A stretch of 46,057 nucleotides of DNA from Acidocella sp. Lineage in GTDB: Bacteria > Pseudomonadota > Alphaproteobacteria > Acetobacterales > Acetobacteraceae. The translations under genes were made by a program, and so were the position numbers. Positions 17,125 through 27,410 of the stretch are shown one piece after another. Each line of letters starts with the position of its first letter. Position 1 is the stretch's first letter. The DNA is taken from contig NZ_DAIEIF010000048.1 in NCBI RefSeq assembly GCF_027352905.1, positions 1-46,057 of the forward strand, read 5' to 3'. The notes beneath the pieces are model-generated. The model saw only the letters and a list, made by a program, of their open reading frames with translations, did not search any database and was not told the origin of the DNA.

Positions 17125-18671
17125 GCAAGGGCGGCCATAATCCATGGGCGGTCGCCATCGTCGTCACCCTCGCCGCCTTCATGGAGGTGCTGGACACCAC
17201 CATCGTCAATGTCTCGCTGCCGCATATGGCGGGGTCGCTCTCGGTCTCCAATGACGACGCGACTTGGGCGCTCACCACCTATCTCGTCGCCAACAGCGTC
17301 GTGCTCACCATTTCCGGCTCGCTTTCGCGTCTCATCGGCCGCAAGCGTTTCTTTCTCATCTGCATCGGCATCTTCACCATCGCCTCCTTTGGCTGCGGCG
17401 TGTCCACCTCCTTTCCGGAGTTGCTGTTGTTCCGGGCCATCCAGGGCTTCTTCGGCGGCGGATTGCAGCCTTTGCAGCAGGCGATCATCCTGGACGTCTT
17501 CCCTCCCGAAAGCCGCAGCCGCGCCTTCTCACTCACCGCCCTGGCGATCATCGTGGCTCCGGTGCTGGGGCCACTTGCCGGAGGCTGGCTCACCGACACC
17601 TATTCCTGGCATCTGATCTTCCTCATCAATGTTCCCGTTGGCCTGATCACTTTTTTCGGGGTCATGCATTTCGTCGAGGATTCCGAGGAGATCAAACGCG
17701 AGCAGGCCAATGCGCCGCCTTTCGATTATATCGGGACGATTTTCATCTTCCTGGCTTTGGGCTGCCTGCAGATCGGGATGGACAGGGGGGAGGATTACGA
17801 CTGGTTCGGCTCTATGTTCATCCGCGTGACCTTGGGGATTTCGTTTCTGTCGTTTTTGTTTGGCTGCCTCTATCTGCTCTATACGCGCCACCCGGCGGTG
17901 GATTTGCGGGTGCTCAAGGACCGCAATTTCGCTTTCGGTTTCGTGCAGATCGGTATCGTCGGGCTGACGCTTTATTCCAGCTCAGTCTTGATCCCGCAAT
18001 TCACCCAGCAGCAGCTCGGCTATACCTCCATGCTGGCGGGGCTGGTTCTCGCTCCCGGCGCGGTGGTGCTGATGTTTCTGATCCCGATGGTGGGCCTCGC
18101 CATGAATTATCTCTCGCCCAAAATGCTCATCGTCTTAGGGGGAGCGGCGCTCGCCGCCTCTTTGTTCTATTCCATGGATCTGGTGCCGGACGACAGCTTC
18201 GATCATCTCGTCATATTGCGCGCCACGCAGACCATAGGGCTGGCGTTTCTCTTCGTGCCGATCAGCACCGTTGCCTATTTCACTCTGCCCAACAGCAAGC
18301 AGGGCGATGCCGCCGCCCTGTTCTCCATGTCGCGCAACATCTTCGGCGGTATCGGCATTTCCATCGCCACCGCCATCGTCACCGAGCGGGCGCAGGTTCA
18401 TCAGACCTATCTGGTCGATCACCTGCTCCCCTCCCCGGGATACGACTCGCTGCTCGCCCGGCTGGAACAGGCTTATCAGAATCATGGCGTGCCGGCGGTT
18501 GCCACCGCCTCCCAGGCCATCAAGCAAGTTTACCAAATGCTGCAAACCCAGGAGGCCGTCCTCGCTTACATCGATGTGTTCTGGTACACGGGCTTGCTGG
18601 CGCTCGTGCTGATCCCGACGGCCCTGTTGATGCACTCCGGGGCCGGCCAGCATAAAGCTTCCGGTAAATGA
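17121..18671 (+). CDS. emrB: EmrB/QacA-type MFS multidrug transporter (DHA2, 14 helices)
   Basis: A 516-residue inner membrane transporter of the DHA2 family. Visible signatures are VLDTTIVNVSLPHM in helix 1 (motif D1), the loop 2-3 motif GSLSRLIGRKRFF, and the motif C-like APVLGPLAGGWLTD in helix 5. About 14 hydrophobic segments fit the family. It should use proton exchange to expel hydrophobic compounds through the partner adaptor and outer membrane factor. The start ATG overlaps the emrA stop by four bases and the stop overlaps the next start in the same way, so the three genes are translated as one coupled unit. The periplasmic loop before the last helix (about 420-475) is Gln/Ala-rich. 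Substrate range is unknown. Confidence 0.9.
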   Translation: MSKGGHNPWAVAIVVTLAAFMEVLDTTIVNVSLPHMAGSLSVSNDDATWALTTYLVANSVVLTISGSLSRLIGRKRFFLICIGIFTIASFGCGVSTSFPELLLFRAIQGFFGGGLQPLQQAIILDVFPPESRSRAFSLTALAIIVAPVLGPLAGGWLTDTYSWHLIFLINVPVGLITFFGVMHFVEDSEEIKREQANAPPFDYIGTIFIFLALGCLQIGMDRGEDYDWFGSMFIRVTLGISFLSFLFGCLYLLYTRHPAVDLRVLKDRNFAFGFVQIGIVGLTLYSSSVLIPQFTQQQLGYTSMLAGLVLAPGAVVLMFLIPMVGLAMNYLSPKMLIVLGGAALAASLFYSMDLVPDDSFDHLVILRATQTIGLAFLFVPISTVAYFTLPNSKQGDAAALFSMSRNIFGGIGISIATAIVTERAQVHQTYLVDHLLPSPGYDSLLARLEQAYQNHGVPAVATASQAIKQVYQMLQTQEAVLAYIDVFWYTGLLALVLIPTALLMHSGAGQHKASGK

Positions 18672-20227
18672 ACGCCTCCTTTCTGCGCGCCGCGCTTTGC
18701 CTTGGCCTCAGCGGCTGCATGCTGGGGCCGGATTTCACGCCGCCCGCGCCGCCCGCCGCGGCGAATTTTCAACATGCCGGAGCCTTCACCACCGAGCAGA
18801 CGAACCCGGACCCCAATTGGTGGAACGGCTTCGACGATCCGGTGCTGACCCAGATCATGCAAACCGCCATCGCCGGAAATATCAGCCTGCAGCAGGCGGT
18901 GCTGCGGGTGGAGCAGGCGCATGAGAACGTGGTGCAGACCCGGGCGGAGGGGTTGCCTTCCATCAACGCCGGCGCCTCCTTCATGCGGGAGCAGGAGGGG
19001 ATCAAGGGAATCGCCGAATCCTCGGGCGCGTATGACCAGCTCGACCAGGTGGCCGCGCAGGCCAACGCCGCCCTGCCGGGCAGCGGCCCCGCCGTTACCA
19101 ATGCCGTCAATTCGGCGCTGGACAAGCTGGGTCAGCCGGTGAATTTCTGGCAGTACCAGCTCTCCTCCTCCTGGGAGCTTGATCTTTTCGGCAGGGTCCG
19201 CCGTTCCGTTGAGGCGGCGCGGGCGAATGAAAACGCCTCTCTGGAAGCGGCGCGGGATTCGCTCGTCATGCTCGAATCCCAGGTGGCGCAAGCCTATTTC
19301 CAGCTGCGGGCCGCCCAGGCCGCGCTGGCGCGGCAACAGCAATCCGTGGCCTCGGCCCAGGATGAACTCGATCTCACCATCAACCGCGCCGATCACGGGC
19401 TGGTGCCGCAATCGGATGTCGATCAGGCGCGGACGGTGTTTCTCTCCGCCCAGGGGCAATTGCCGGGTTACGAAAAGCAGGTGCAGCAATATCTCACCCA
19501 AATCGACACACTGGCCGGGCGGCCGCCCGGCGCGCTGGATGCGATGCTGACGACGCCGGCTGCCTTGCCCGTGCCGCCCGCGATGATCGCCACCGGCGTG
19601 CCCTCCACCCTCGTGCGGCGGCGCCCGGATATCCGCGAGGCCGAGGACCAGCTGCATCAGGCCACGGCGCAGATCGGCGTGGCGATCGCCAGCTTCTTTC
19701 CCGATATCAGCCTGACCGGCAGCGTCGGCTTCCACGCGCTGGATGCCTCCTACCTCACCAACTGGGCCAGCCTGTTCTATTCCTTCGGCCCTTCCATCTC
19801 GCTGCCGATTTTTCAGGGCGGGCGGCTGGTCTCCAACCTCCGCCTGGCGCGGTTGAGCCAGCAGAACGCGGCGCTGCAATACCGCGCCACGGTGCTGAAC
19901 GCGCTGGCCGAGGTGGAAAACGCGCTGGTCGCCTGCCATGCCGACCAGCAGGCCTATGCCGACGCTCTCGCCACCGCCCAAACGGCGGAGGACACGCTGG
20001 TTCTGGCCCAGAGCCGTTACGCCCAGGGCCTCACCAGTTTTCTGCCGGTGCTGGATGCCGAGCGCACCGCTTTTTCCGCCCAGCAACAGCAAATCCAGGC
20101 GCAATCCCAGCTCGATATCGACACGGCCGCCCTTTATACCGCCTTGGGCGGCGGATGGCAGGAAACCCAGCAACCGGTGGGGCCGGCCGCCGCCGCGCCT
20201 CCCGCGCCCGCTCCGTCCACGGGATAA
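18668..20227 (+). CDS. Outer membrane efflux lipoprotein, NodT/OprM family
   Basis: A 519-residue TolC-like outer membrane factor. The N-terminus is a lipoprotein signal with lipobox LSGC (C17), followed by the family start MLGPDFTPPAPP. Two outer membrane efflux repeats follow, with ISLQQAVLRVEQA, SSSWELDLFGRVRRSVEAA and RRRPDIREAEDQL, all typical of NodT-type proteins, and SISLPIFQGGRL before the second coiled coil. The C-terminus ends in an Ala/Pro-rich tail. It would form the trimeric exit duct for the EmrAB pump encoded directly upstream; the ATGA overlap with emrB supports an obligate set. No TetR or MarR regulator gene is adjacent. Confidence 0.9.
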   Translation: MNASFLRAALCLGLSGCMLGPDFTPPAPPAAANFQHAGAFTTEQTNPDPNWWNGFDDPVLTQIMQTAIAGNISLQQAVLRVEQAHENVVQTRAEGLPSINAGASFMREQEGIKGIAESSGAYDQLDQVAAQANAALPGSGPAVTNAVNSALDKLGQPVNFWQYQLSSSWELDLFGRVRRSVEAARANENASLEAARDSLVMLESQVAQAYFQLRAAQAALARQQQSVASAQDELDLTINRADHGLVPQSDVDQARTVFLSAQGQLPGYEKQVQQYLTQIDTLAGRPPGALDAMLTTPAALPVPPAMIATGVPSTLVRRRPDIREAEDQLHQATAQIGVAIASFFPDISLTGSVGFHALDASYLTNWASLFYSFGPSISLPIFQGGRLVSNLRLARLSQQNAALQYRATVLNALAEVENALVACHADQQAYADALATAQTAEDTLVLAQSRYAQGLTSFLPVLDAERTAFSAQQQQIQAQSQLDIDTAALYTALGGGWQETQQPVGPAAAAPPAPAPSTG

Positions 20228-20272
20228 ACCGCCCCCGCTGGCGTTTTTGCCCGGCAGCCTCTATATAAGCAT

Positions 20273-20290
20273 CGCGCCGCTTCCGGCGCG
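20273..20290 (+). terminator. Possible weak terminator after the efflux operon
   Basis: A perfect 7-bp stem CGCGCCG/CGGCGCG with loop CTTC, 45 bases after the efflux operon stop. Only TTAAA follows rather than a full T-run, so termination may be partial. The rest of the 273-base gap to pnp holds a TATATAAG stretch (around 20261-20269) that may be part of a promoter; no rpsO gene is present there, unlike in many genomes. Confidence 0.35.
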
Positions 20291-20500
20291 TTAAACCAAG
20301 CGGCAGAACGGGGCGAACGCCATCGGGCTGATCTGCGCCGCCGCCGGCGATATTGCTCCCGCGGCGTTTCCGGCCACATGGTCCGTGGTTGCGGCTTTAT
20401 GCCCCAGCCAGACCCATGCCGCCCGAGGCGCCGCCCGAACCTCCGGCCCAAGCGCGATTTTCCGAAGCATGCTCCGTCTGGCCGCGCATGGAGTATGTCG

Positions 20501-22654
<2,154 letters not shown>

Positions 22655-22674
22655 AGCGCGCCGGGGCTGTTTAG

Positions 22675-22698
22675 GATGGGGGCTGAAAAGCCCCCATC
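22675..22698 (+). terminator. Terminator hairpin of pnp
   Basis: GATGGGGGCT (22675-22684) and AGCCCCCATC (22689-22698) form a perfect 10-bp stem closed by a GAAA tetraloop, 20 bases after the pnp stop. The downstream tract GTGATTCTTA is only moderately T-rich, but the stem is very stable. The ribosome binding site of the next gene begins about 10 bases further on. Confidence 0.75.
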
Positions 22699-22719
22699 GT
22701 GATTCTTAGGGAGTGTGAG

Positions 22720-23979
22720 ATGGGGCAATCGCGGAGCGGGCGCTGGCGGATGATCGCGGCTGCCTCGGCGGGGAACGCGCTGGAATTCTACGATTTCTTC
22801 ATTTACGGTTTTTTCGCCCTCAGCCTGTCCAAGTCGTTTTTTCCCGGCCATGACCAGACGGCGCGGCTGCTGCTGACCTTCGGCACCTTTGGCCTCTCCT
22901 TCTTCGCCCGGCCCGTCGGCGCGCTGGCGCTGGGCGCCTATGCCGACGCCAAGGGGCGGTCGGCGGCGATGATCCTCGCCGTGGCGATGATGAGCCTTTC
23001 CATGTTGCTGATGACGGTTCTGCCTGGCTATGAGCGGATCGGCCTGCTCGCCCCGGTGGGGGTGCTGCTGGCCCGGCTGGTCCAGGGCTTCGCCCTGGGC
23101 GGGGAGTTTGGCAGCGCCACCGCCCTGATGATCGAGCATTCCGCCGGGGCGGAGACCGAGGCCGCGACCTGGCAGGGGGTGAGCCAGAATCTCGCCGGGC
23201 TGATGGCGGCGGGCGTGGCCTGGCTCCTCTCCTCAGCGGGTCCCACGGTGTTCGGCGTGCCGGCCTTCCGCCTGGCCTTCGCCCTCGGCGTGCTGGGCGG
23301 CGGGGTGGCGCTGTTGCTGCGCCGGCGTCTGGGCGAGGCGCCGGTCTTCCTCGAACAGAAGGAGAAGGCCGTCCCGCTGCCGCCTGCCGGCCAGGTGGCG
23401 CAAGGCGTCGCCATCGCCGGGGGCATGGTGGCGGCGGGGGCGGCGCAGACCTATCTGCTGCTCTATTTGCCGACCTATGCCCAGACGGAGCTCGGCCTGC
23501 GGACCTCCCAGGCTTTGGGCACGGTGTGCCTGCTCTATCTGGCGCTGCTGCTGCTGACGCCGTTGCGCTTGTTCATCGCCCGGCATTTCGACGCCAAACG
23601 CCAGAGCCGCTACATGTTGGCCTCCTGCCTCGCCAACGCCGCTCTCGCCTATCCCGCCTTCATCCTTCTCGCGCGCTGGCCGGGCCAGGCGGCGCTGTTT
23701 CTGCTGCCGCTGCTCTTCAACCTCGTCTCGCTTCCCTATAACGCGCCGCTCAACGGCTTCATGGGGCTCGTATTCTCGGTGCGGGAGCGGGGGCTGGGGC
23801 TGTCGCTCGGCTACGCGCTCGGCATCGCCGTGTTCGGCGGGGCGGCGCCGTTCATCTTCACCTGGCTGATCGCGGTAACGGGCAATCCCCGCAGCCCGGC
23901 TCTCTATCTGGTTTTTTCCGCCTTCATCACCCTGGCCGCGATCTGGGCGGGGCGGCGGCGTTTGCGCTCCCGCGCCTGA
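22720..23979 (+). CDS. MFS transporter of the metabolite:H+ symporter (MHS) type
   Basis: A 419-residue transporter with about 12 membrane helices. The start of helix 1 (AGNALEFYDFFIYGFFA) is the signature of the MHS subgroup (citrate, alpha-ketoglutarate, proline/betaine, shikimate symporters). The loop 2-3 motif FARPVGALALGAYADAKGRSA and the VQGFALGGEFGSA block in helix 5 agree. The substrate cannot be read from sequence; organic acids or betaines are usual. ATG 22720 has GGGAG at the right distance, so a GTG seven codons earlier, which would sit on the pnp terminator, is rejected. It stands alone between pnp and the monooxygenase gene. Confidence 0.85.
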   Translation: MGQSRSGRWRMIAAASAGNALEFYDFFIYGFFALSLSKSFFPGHDQTARLLLTFGTFGLSFFARPVGALALGAYADAKGRSAAMILAVAMMSLSMLLMTVLPGYERIGLLAPVGVLLARLVQGFALGGEFGSATALMIEHSAGAETEAATWQGVSQNLAGLMAAGVAWLLSSAGPTVFGVPAFRLAFALGVLGGGVALLLRRRLGEAPVFLEQKEKAVPLPPAGQVAQGVAIAGGMVAAGAAQTYLLLYLPTYAQTELGLRTSQALGTVCLLYLALLLLTPLRLFIARHFDAKRQSRYMLASCLANAALAYPAFILLARWPGQAALFLLPLLFNLVSLPYNAPLNGFMGLVFSVRERGLGLSLGYALGIAVFGGAAPFIFTWLIAVTGNPRSPALYLVFSAFITLAAIWAGRRRLRSRA

Positions 23980-24089
23980 GCGCCGCTTTTCCCGGCATCA
24001 TCTTCAGAAAAGCAAAACCAGAAGGTTCATAATTTTTTCTTTTTCTAAGAAGGCGGCTTGGCTATCGGTTGGATGAGAAGGGAGCCGTC
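23980..24089 (+). promoter_or_regulatory. AT-rich promoter region before the monooxygenase gene
   Basis: A markedly AT-rich 110-base gap in a GC-rich genome. It contains CATAAT (24028-24033) as a possible -10 element followed by a pyrimidine-rich run (TTTTTTCTTTTTCT). No convincing -35 is visible. GGGAG precedes the ATG at 24090. It probably holds the promoter for the monooxygenase-ridA pair. Confidence 0.35.
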
Positions 24090-25316
24090 ATGCCGCTGGA
24101 AACCGTCGAAACGCTGATCATCGGGGGCGGCCAGGCCGGCATCGCGATGAGCCGGCATTTAGGGGCGCTGGGCTTGCCGCATCTGGTGGTGGAGCGCCAC
24201 CGCATCGCCGAGCGCTGGCGCTCCGAGCGGTGGGATTCGCTGGTCGCCAATGGTCCCGCCTGGCACGACCGCTTTCCAGACCAGGACTATGCCCGCACCC
24301 CGCCGGAGGGCTTTCCTCCCGCCGCGGAAATCGCCGATTACCTCGTCAGCTATGCGGAGCGGGTGAAGGCGCCGGTGCGCACCGGGGTGGAGGTGAGGGA
24401 GCTGCGCGCGGAGGGGAAGGGGTTCGTGGCCGAAACCACCCAAGGGCCGGTGAGAGCAAACAACGTCGTCACCGCCACCGGGCCGTTCCAGCGCCCCCTG
24501 ATCCCCACGCTGGTGCCCCAGGCGGCGGGGTTCGCGCAGCTTCATTCGGCCCAGTACCATAATCCGGCGCAACTGCCCGAGGGAGCGGTGCTGGTGGTGG
24601 GCGCCGGCTCTTCCGGCGTGCAGATCGCGGAGGAGCTGCGCCAGGCCGGGCGTGAGGTTTACCTCTCCGTCGGCCCGCATGACCGCCCCCCGCGCCGGTA
24701 TCGCGGCAAGGATTTCGTCTGGTGGCTGGGTGTGCTCGGGCTATGGGACGCGAAGGCGGCGCAACCGGGCATGGCGCATGTCACCATCGCGGTGAGCGGC
24801 GCGAATGGCGGCCACACCGTGGATTTCCGCCGCCTGGCCGCCAGCGGCATCACCCTGCTGGGCCGCGCCGGCGTCTATGAGGAGGAGGTGCTGCATTTCG
24901 CGCCGGATCTGGCCCGCAACATCGCGCTGGGCGACGCCAATTACCTTGGCATGCTGGACGCCGCCGACGCCTATGCCGCGCGGGAGGGGCTGGATTTGCC
25001 GGAGGAGCCCGAGGCGCGGCGCCTGGCGCCGGACCCGGATTGCGTGACCAGCCCGCTGCTCAAACTCGATCTCAAGCAAGCGGGCGTTGGCGCGATCATC
25101 TGGGCCACCGGCTACGCGCCCGATTTCGGCTGGATGCGGTTCGGCATCTTCGATCAGCTCGGCAATCCCCGCCACCAGCGCGGCGTGTCCGAGGTGCCGG
25201 GCCTATATTTCCTTGGCCTGCCCTGGCTCTCCCGCCGCGCCTCCGCCTTCATCTGGGGCGTTTGGCACGATGCCGGGTATCTGGCCGGGCACATCGCCGC
25301 ACGGAGACGCGCATGA
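24090..25316 (+). CDS. Flavin-binding monooxygenase (FMO/CzcO-like)
   Basis: A 408-residue NAD(P)/FAD-dependent oxidoreductase. An FAD-binding motif at the N-terminus (LIIGGGQAGIAMSRHL) is followed by ERWRSERWDSL, the segment typical of flavin-containing monooxygenases. A second Rossmann motif VLVVGAGSSGVQIAEEL binds NADPH, then comes IIWATGYAPDF, equivalent to the conserved ATGY of FMOs. Such enzymes insert oxygen at N, S or carbonyl carbon of small molecules. The substrate is unknown, but co-transcription with a RidA-like gene (ATGA overlap) and nearby amidohydrolase and NCS1 permease genes suggest a nitrogenous compound. ATG 24090 with GGGAG is chosen over a TTG 21 bases upstream. Confidence 0.85.
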   Translation: MPLETVETLIIGGGQAGIAMSRHLGALGLPHLVVERHRIAERWRSERWDSLVANGPAWHDRFPDQDYARTPPEGFPPAAEIADYLVSYAERVKAPVRTGVEVRELRAEGKGFVAETTQGPVRANNVVTATGPFQRPLIPTLVPQAAGFAQLHSAQYHNPAQLPEGAVLVVGAGSSGVQIAEELRQAGREVYLSVGPHDRPPRRYRGKDFVWWLGVLGLWDAKAAQPGMAHVTIAVSGANGGHTVDFRRLAASGITLLGRAGVYEEEVLHFAPDLARNIALGDANYLGMLDAADAYAAREGLDLPEEPEARRLAPDPDCVTSPLLKLDLKQAGVGAIIWATGYAPDFGWMRFGIFDQLGNPRHQRGVSEVPGLYFLGLPWLSRRASAFIWGVWHDAGYLAGHIAARRRA

Positions 25317-25720
25317 TCCATAAACGCATCCGCCCGTTCAACACCCGCGACACCTATCCGGAGCAGCGGCTCGACAATGATCTCTGCCAGGCGGTGGTGG
25401 CGGGCAAGACGATTTATCTGCGCGGCCAGGTGGCGCAGGATCTCGAAACGCGGGACAACGTCGCGGTCGGCGACCCGGCGGGACAGGCCGAGAAGGTGAT
25501 GGAGAACATTGCCCTGCTGCTGGGCGAGTGCGGCGCCTCGCTCGGCCATATCTGCAAGGTTACCATCTACCTCACCGATATCCGCCACCGGGAGGCGGTG
25601 TATCGCGTGCTCGGCCGCTGGCTGAAGGGGGTCTACCCAGTTTTCACCGGTCTCGTGGTGGTGGCGCTCGCGCGGCCGGAATGGCTGGTCGAGGTCGATG
25701 TGATCGCCGAGCTGGAGTGA
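25313..25720 (+). CDS. RidA/YjgF-family protein lacking the deaminase arginine
   Basis: A 135-residue RidA (YER057c/UK114) family protein whose ATG overlaps the monooxygenase stop. Family features include TIYLRGQVAQDLE, the helix QAEKVMENIALLLGECGASL, VTIYLTDIRHREAVYRV and the end LVEVDVIAELE. In imine-deaminating RidA proteins an Arg (R105 in E. coli numbering, motif PARS) binds the substrate carboxylate. Here the aligned segment is YPVFTG, with Phe111 at that place. It is therefore unlikely to be a general 2-aminoacrylate deaminase and more likely belongs to a pathway-specific Rid subgroup. Linked to the FMO, it may hydrolyse or rearrange the oxidised product, as has been proposed for RutC in pyrimidine breakdown (inference). 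Confidence 0.88.
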   Translation: MIHKRIRPFNTRDTYPEQRLDNDLCQAVVAGKTIYLRGQVAQDLETRDNVAVGDPAGQAEKVMENIALLLGECGASLGHICKVTIYLTDIRHREAVYRVLGRWLKGVYPVFTGLVVVALARPEWLVEVDVIAELE

Positions 25721-25721
25721 G

Positions 25722-26399
25722 CTATTCGTCGCCCGGCACCCCGTAGCTGGGGGCCGCCGCGGGGTTGAGGGCGCGGGTCACGTAATCGCGCATTTGCGGC
25801 GCCCATATCTCCCAAAAGCGGGAGAGTTCGCTCAGCGGTTCGTCATGCCAGTCCACCCGCAAATCCGCGAGCGGCCAGGCCTCGCGCTCCGCCACCAGCA
25901 GCCCGGCGGAGCGCAGGCTTCCCGCCTCGCCCCCCGCCGCCAGCCCGGCCTGCATCGCCGTCACCATGCGCGCGCCGAGTTCCGCCGCCGGGTCGGCGGC
26001 CCGGAAGGCGGCGAGAACCGCCGCCGGCACGCCGGGATTGGCGAGGAGGTTGCCCGCCGCAACCGCGCCATCGCCCACCGCCTCGGCATAAACCCCCAGC
26101 GTTTTCGCCCCCGACCACGCCGCCGCCCGCCCGGAGGAATCCAGCACCGTGAGCTGCCGGTATTCAGCAAAGGTCGCGGCGGCGCGCACCTGGGCGAGCG
26201 CCGCCGCCGCGTCCAGCCCCTGGGAAAGGGCCGCGAGCAAAGCCGGGCCGAGCCGCGGATCGGTGACGTTCTGCGTGGTGGCCGCGCCCAGCCCGGCCCG
26301 GACATAAGCGCAGCGCGCCGCCACCGCTGGCGAGGACGAGGCGACGGAAACAGCGAATTGGCCGGTGCGGCGGCAATGCGCAATGAGGGAAAAGGTCAT
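25722..26399 (-). CDS. DUF1028 family protein (Ntn-hydrolase-like)
   Basis: A 225-residue DUF1028 protein. Visible features are the N-terminal MTFSLIAHCRRTGQFAVSVA, the ALSQGLDAAAALAQV region, QLTVLDSSGRAAAWSGAKT and a GNLLANPGVPAAVLAAF block. DUF1028 resembles Ntn hydrolases and its members often accompany peptidases, RidA proteins or amide-degrading genes; a biochemical role is not established to my knowledge. The C-terminal ~60 residues (WPLADLRVDWHDEPL) are an extension common in the family. Its stop is one base from the ridA stop (convergent) and its start is divergent from the LysR gene, the classic arrangement for a LysR target. An amidase or peptidase role in the same pathway is plausible but unproven. 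Confidence 0.82.
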   Translation of the reverse strand: MTFSLIAHCRRTGQFAVSVASSSPAVAARCAYVRAGLGAATTQNVTDPRLGPALLAALSQGLDAAAALAQVRAAATFAEYRQLTVLDSSGRAAAWSGAKTLGVYAEAVGDGAVAAGNLLANPGVPAAVLAAFRAADPAAELGARMVTAMQAGLAAGGEAGSLRSAGLLVAEREAWPLADLRVDWHDEPLSELSRFWEIWAPQMRDYVTRALNPAAAPSYGVPGDE

Positions 26400-26492
26400 C
26401 GGCGTGCGTCTCCGTTCGCGCGCATCATGTTGCCAGCCGCCCGGTTTTGTAAATTATATTCATACGAAGTTCCGCATCGAAAAGACCTAACC
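26400..26492. promoter_or_regulatory. Divergent promoter region between DUF1028 and LysR genes
   Basis: A 93-base gap with an AT-rich centre (TTTTGTAAATTATATTCATA). It includes a short dyad TTC-ATAC-GAA at 26459-26468 that could be part of a LysR binding site; LysR proteins commonly bind T-N11-A dyads between their own gene and a divergent target. No exact box can be fixed by eye. Confidence 0.4.
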
Positions 26493-27410
26493 ATGCGCTT
26501 CACCCTCAAACAGATCGCCTATTTCGTCGCCACGGCGGAAACCGGCAGCATCACCCTGGCCTCGGAGCGGGTGAACATCTCGCAGCCTTCCATCTCCTCG
26601 GCGATCACGGCGCTGGAGGAGGCGTATGGCATCCAGCTTTTCATCCGCCACCACGCCCAGGGGCTGTCCCTCACCGCCGAGGGGCAGCGTTTTTTGCGCG
26701 AGGCCCGGGCGTTGCTGCTCCAGGCCGAGGAGGTGGAGAACGCCGCCCTGCTCATTTCCACGCGCGTTGCCGGGCCGCTCGAAATCGGCTGTCTTTCGAC
26801 ATTGTTTCCGCTGGTGGTGCCCGAGCTCATCTCCCGGTTCCGCAAGCGCCATGAGGCCGCGCGCGTCTTCGCCATCGCCGGCAGCCAGGCGGAGCTGTTC
26901 GAGCATCTGCGCACCGGGCGGATTTCCCTGCTGCTCACCTATGATCTCGCCATTTCGCCCGATATCGAATTCCTGCCGCTGGCGCCCGTGCCGCCCTATG
27001 CCTTCGTCGGCGCCAAGCACCGCTTCGCCCGCCGCCGCGCGGTGACGCTGCGCGAGCTCGCGGAGGATGATTTTTTGTTGCTCGATCTGCCGATGAGCCG
27101 GGATTACTTCCTGTCTCTGTTCCGCCAGGCCGGGGTAAATCCCAATATCACCGCCCGCTACGCTTATATCGAGGTGATACGCGGGCTGGTGGGGCGAGGG
27201 GAGGGGTACAGCCTGGCCAATGCGCGGCCGCGCAACCTTTCCACGCTGGACGGCCGCAAGCTCACCTATCTGGCGCTGGAGGACACGCTGCGCCCGCTGA
27301 ACTATGGCATCGCTTTGTTTCGCGGGCTGCGGCGCACGCCGACCGCCGAGGCGTTCATCGAACTCTGCCGCGAGGTTCTGCTGGGCCAGGCCCTGCCGGG
27401 GATTCGTTAA
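26493..27410 (+). CDS. LysR-family transcriptional regulator
   Basis: A 305-residue LysR regulator. Residues 1-60 form the winged helix-turn-helix (MRFTLKQIAYFVATAETGSI, VNISQPSISSAITALEEAYG), followed by a linker helix and an effector-binding domain starting near GPLEIGCLSTLFPLVVPEL. The effector is unknown. It is divergent from the DUF1028 gene and convergent with the M20 deacylase gene, their stops overlapping by four bases, so it sits in the centre of the monooxygenase/RidA/NCS1 cluster and probably controls it. No strong ribosome binding site precedes ATG 26493, which fits the low expression expected for a regulator. Confidence 0.9.
   Translation: MRFTLKQIAYFVATAETGSITLASERVNISQPSISSAITALEEAYGIQLFIRHHAQGLSLTAEGQRFLREARALLLQAEEVENAALLISTRVAGPLEIGCLSTLFPLVVPELISRFRKRHEAARVFAIAGSQAELFEHLRTGRISLLLTYDLAISPDIEFLPLAPVPPYAFVGAKHRFARRRAVTLRELAEDDFLLLDLPMSRDYFLSLFRQAGVNPNITARYAYIEVIRGLVGRGEGYSLANARPRNLSTLDGRKLTYLALEDTLRPLNYGIALFRGLRRTPTAEAFIELCREVLLGQALPGIR

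Noticed and set aside
18566-20173. Minus-strand open frame opposite the outer membrane factor
   Set aside because: Antisense shadow with no family features, while the plus strand has lipobox and NodT motifs.
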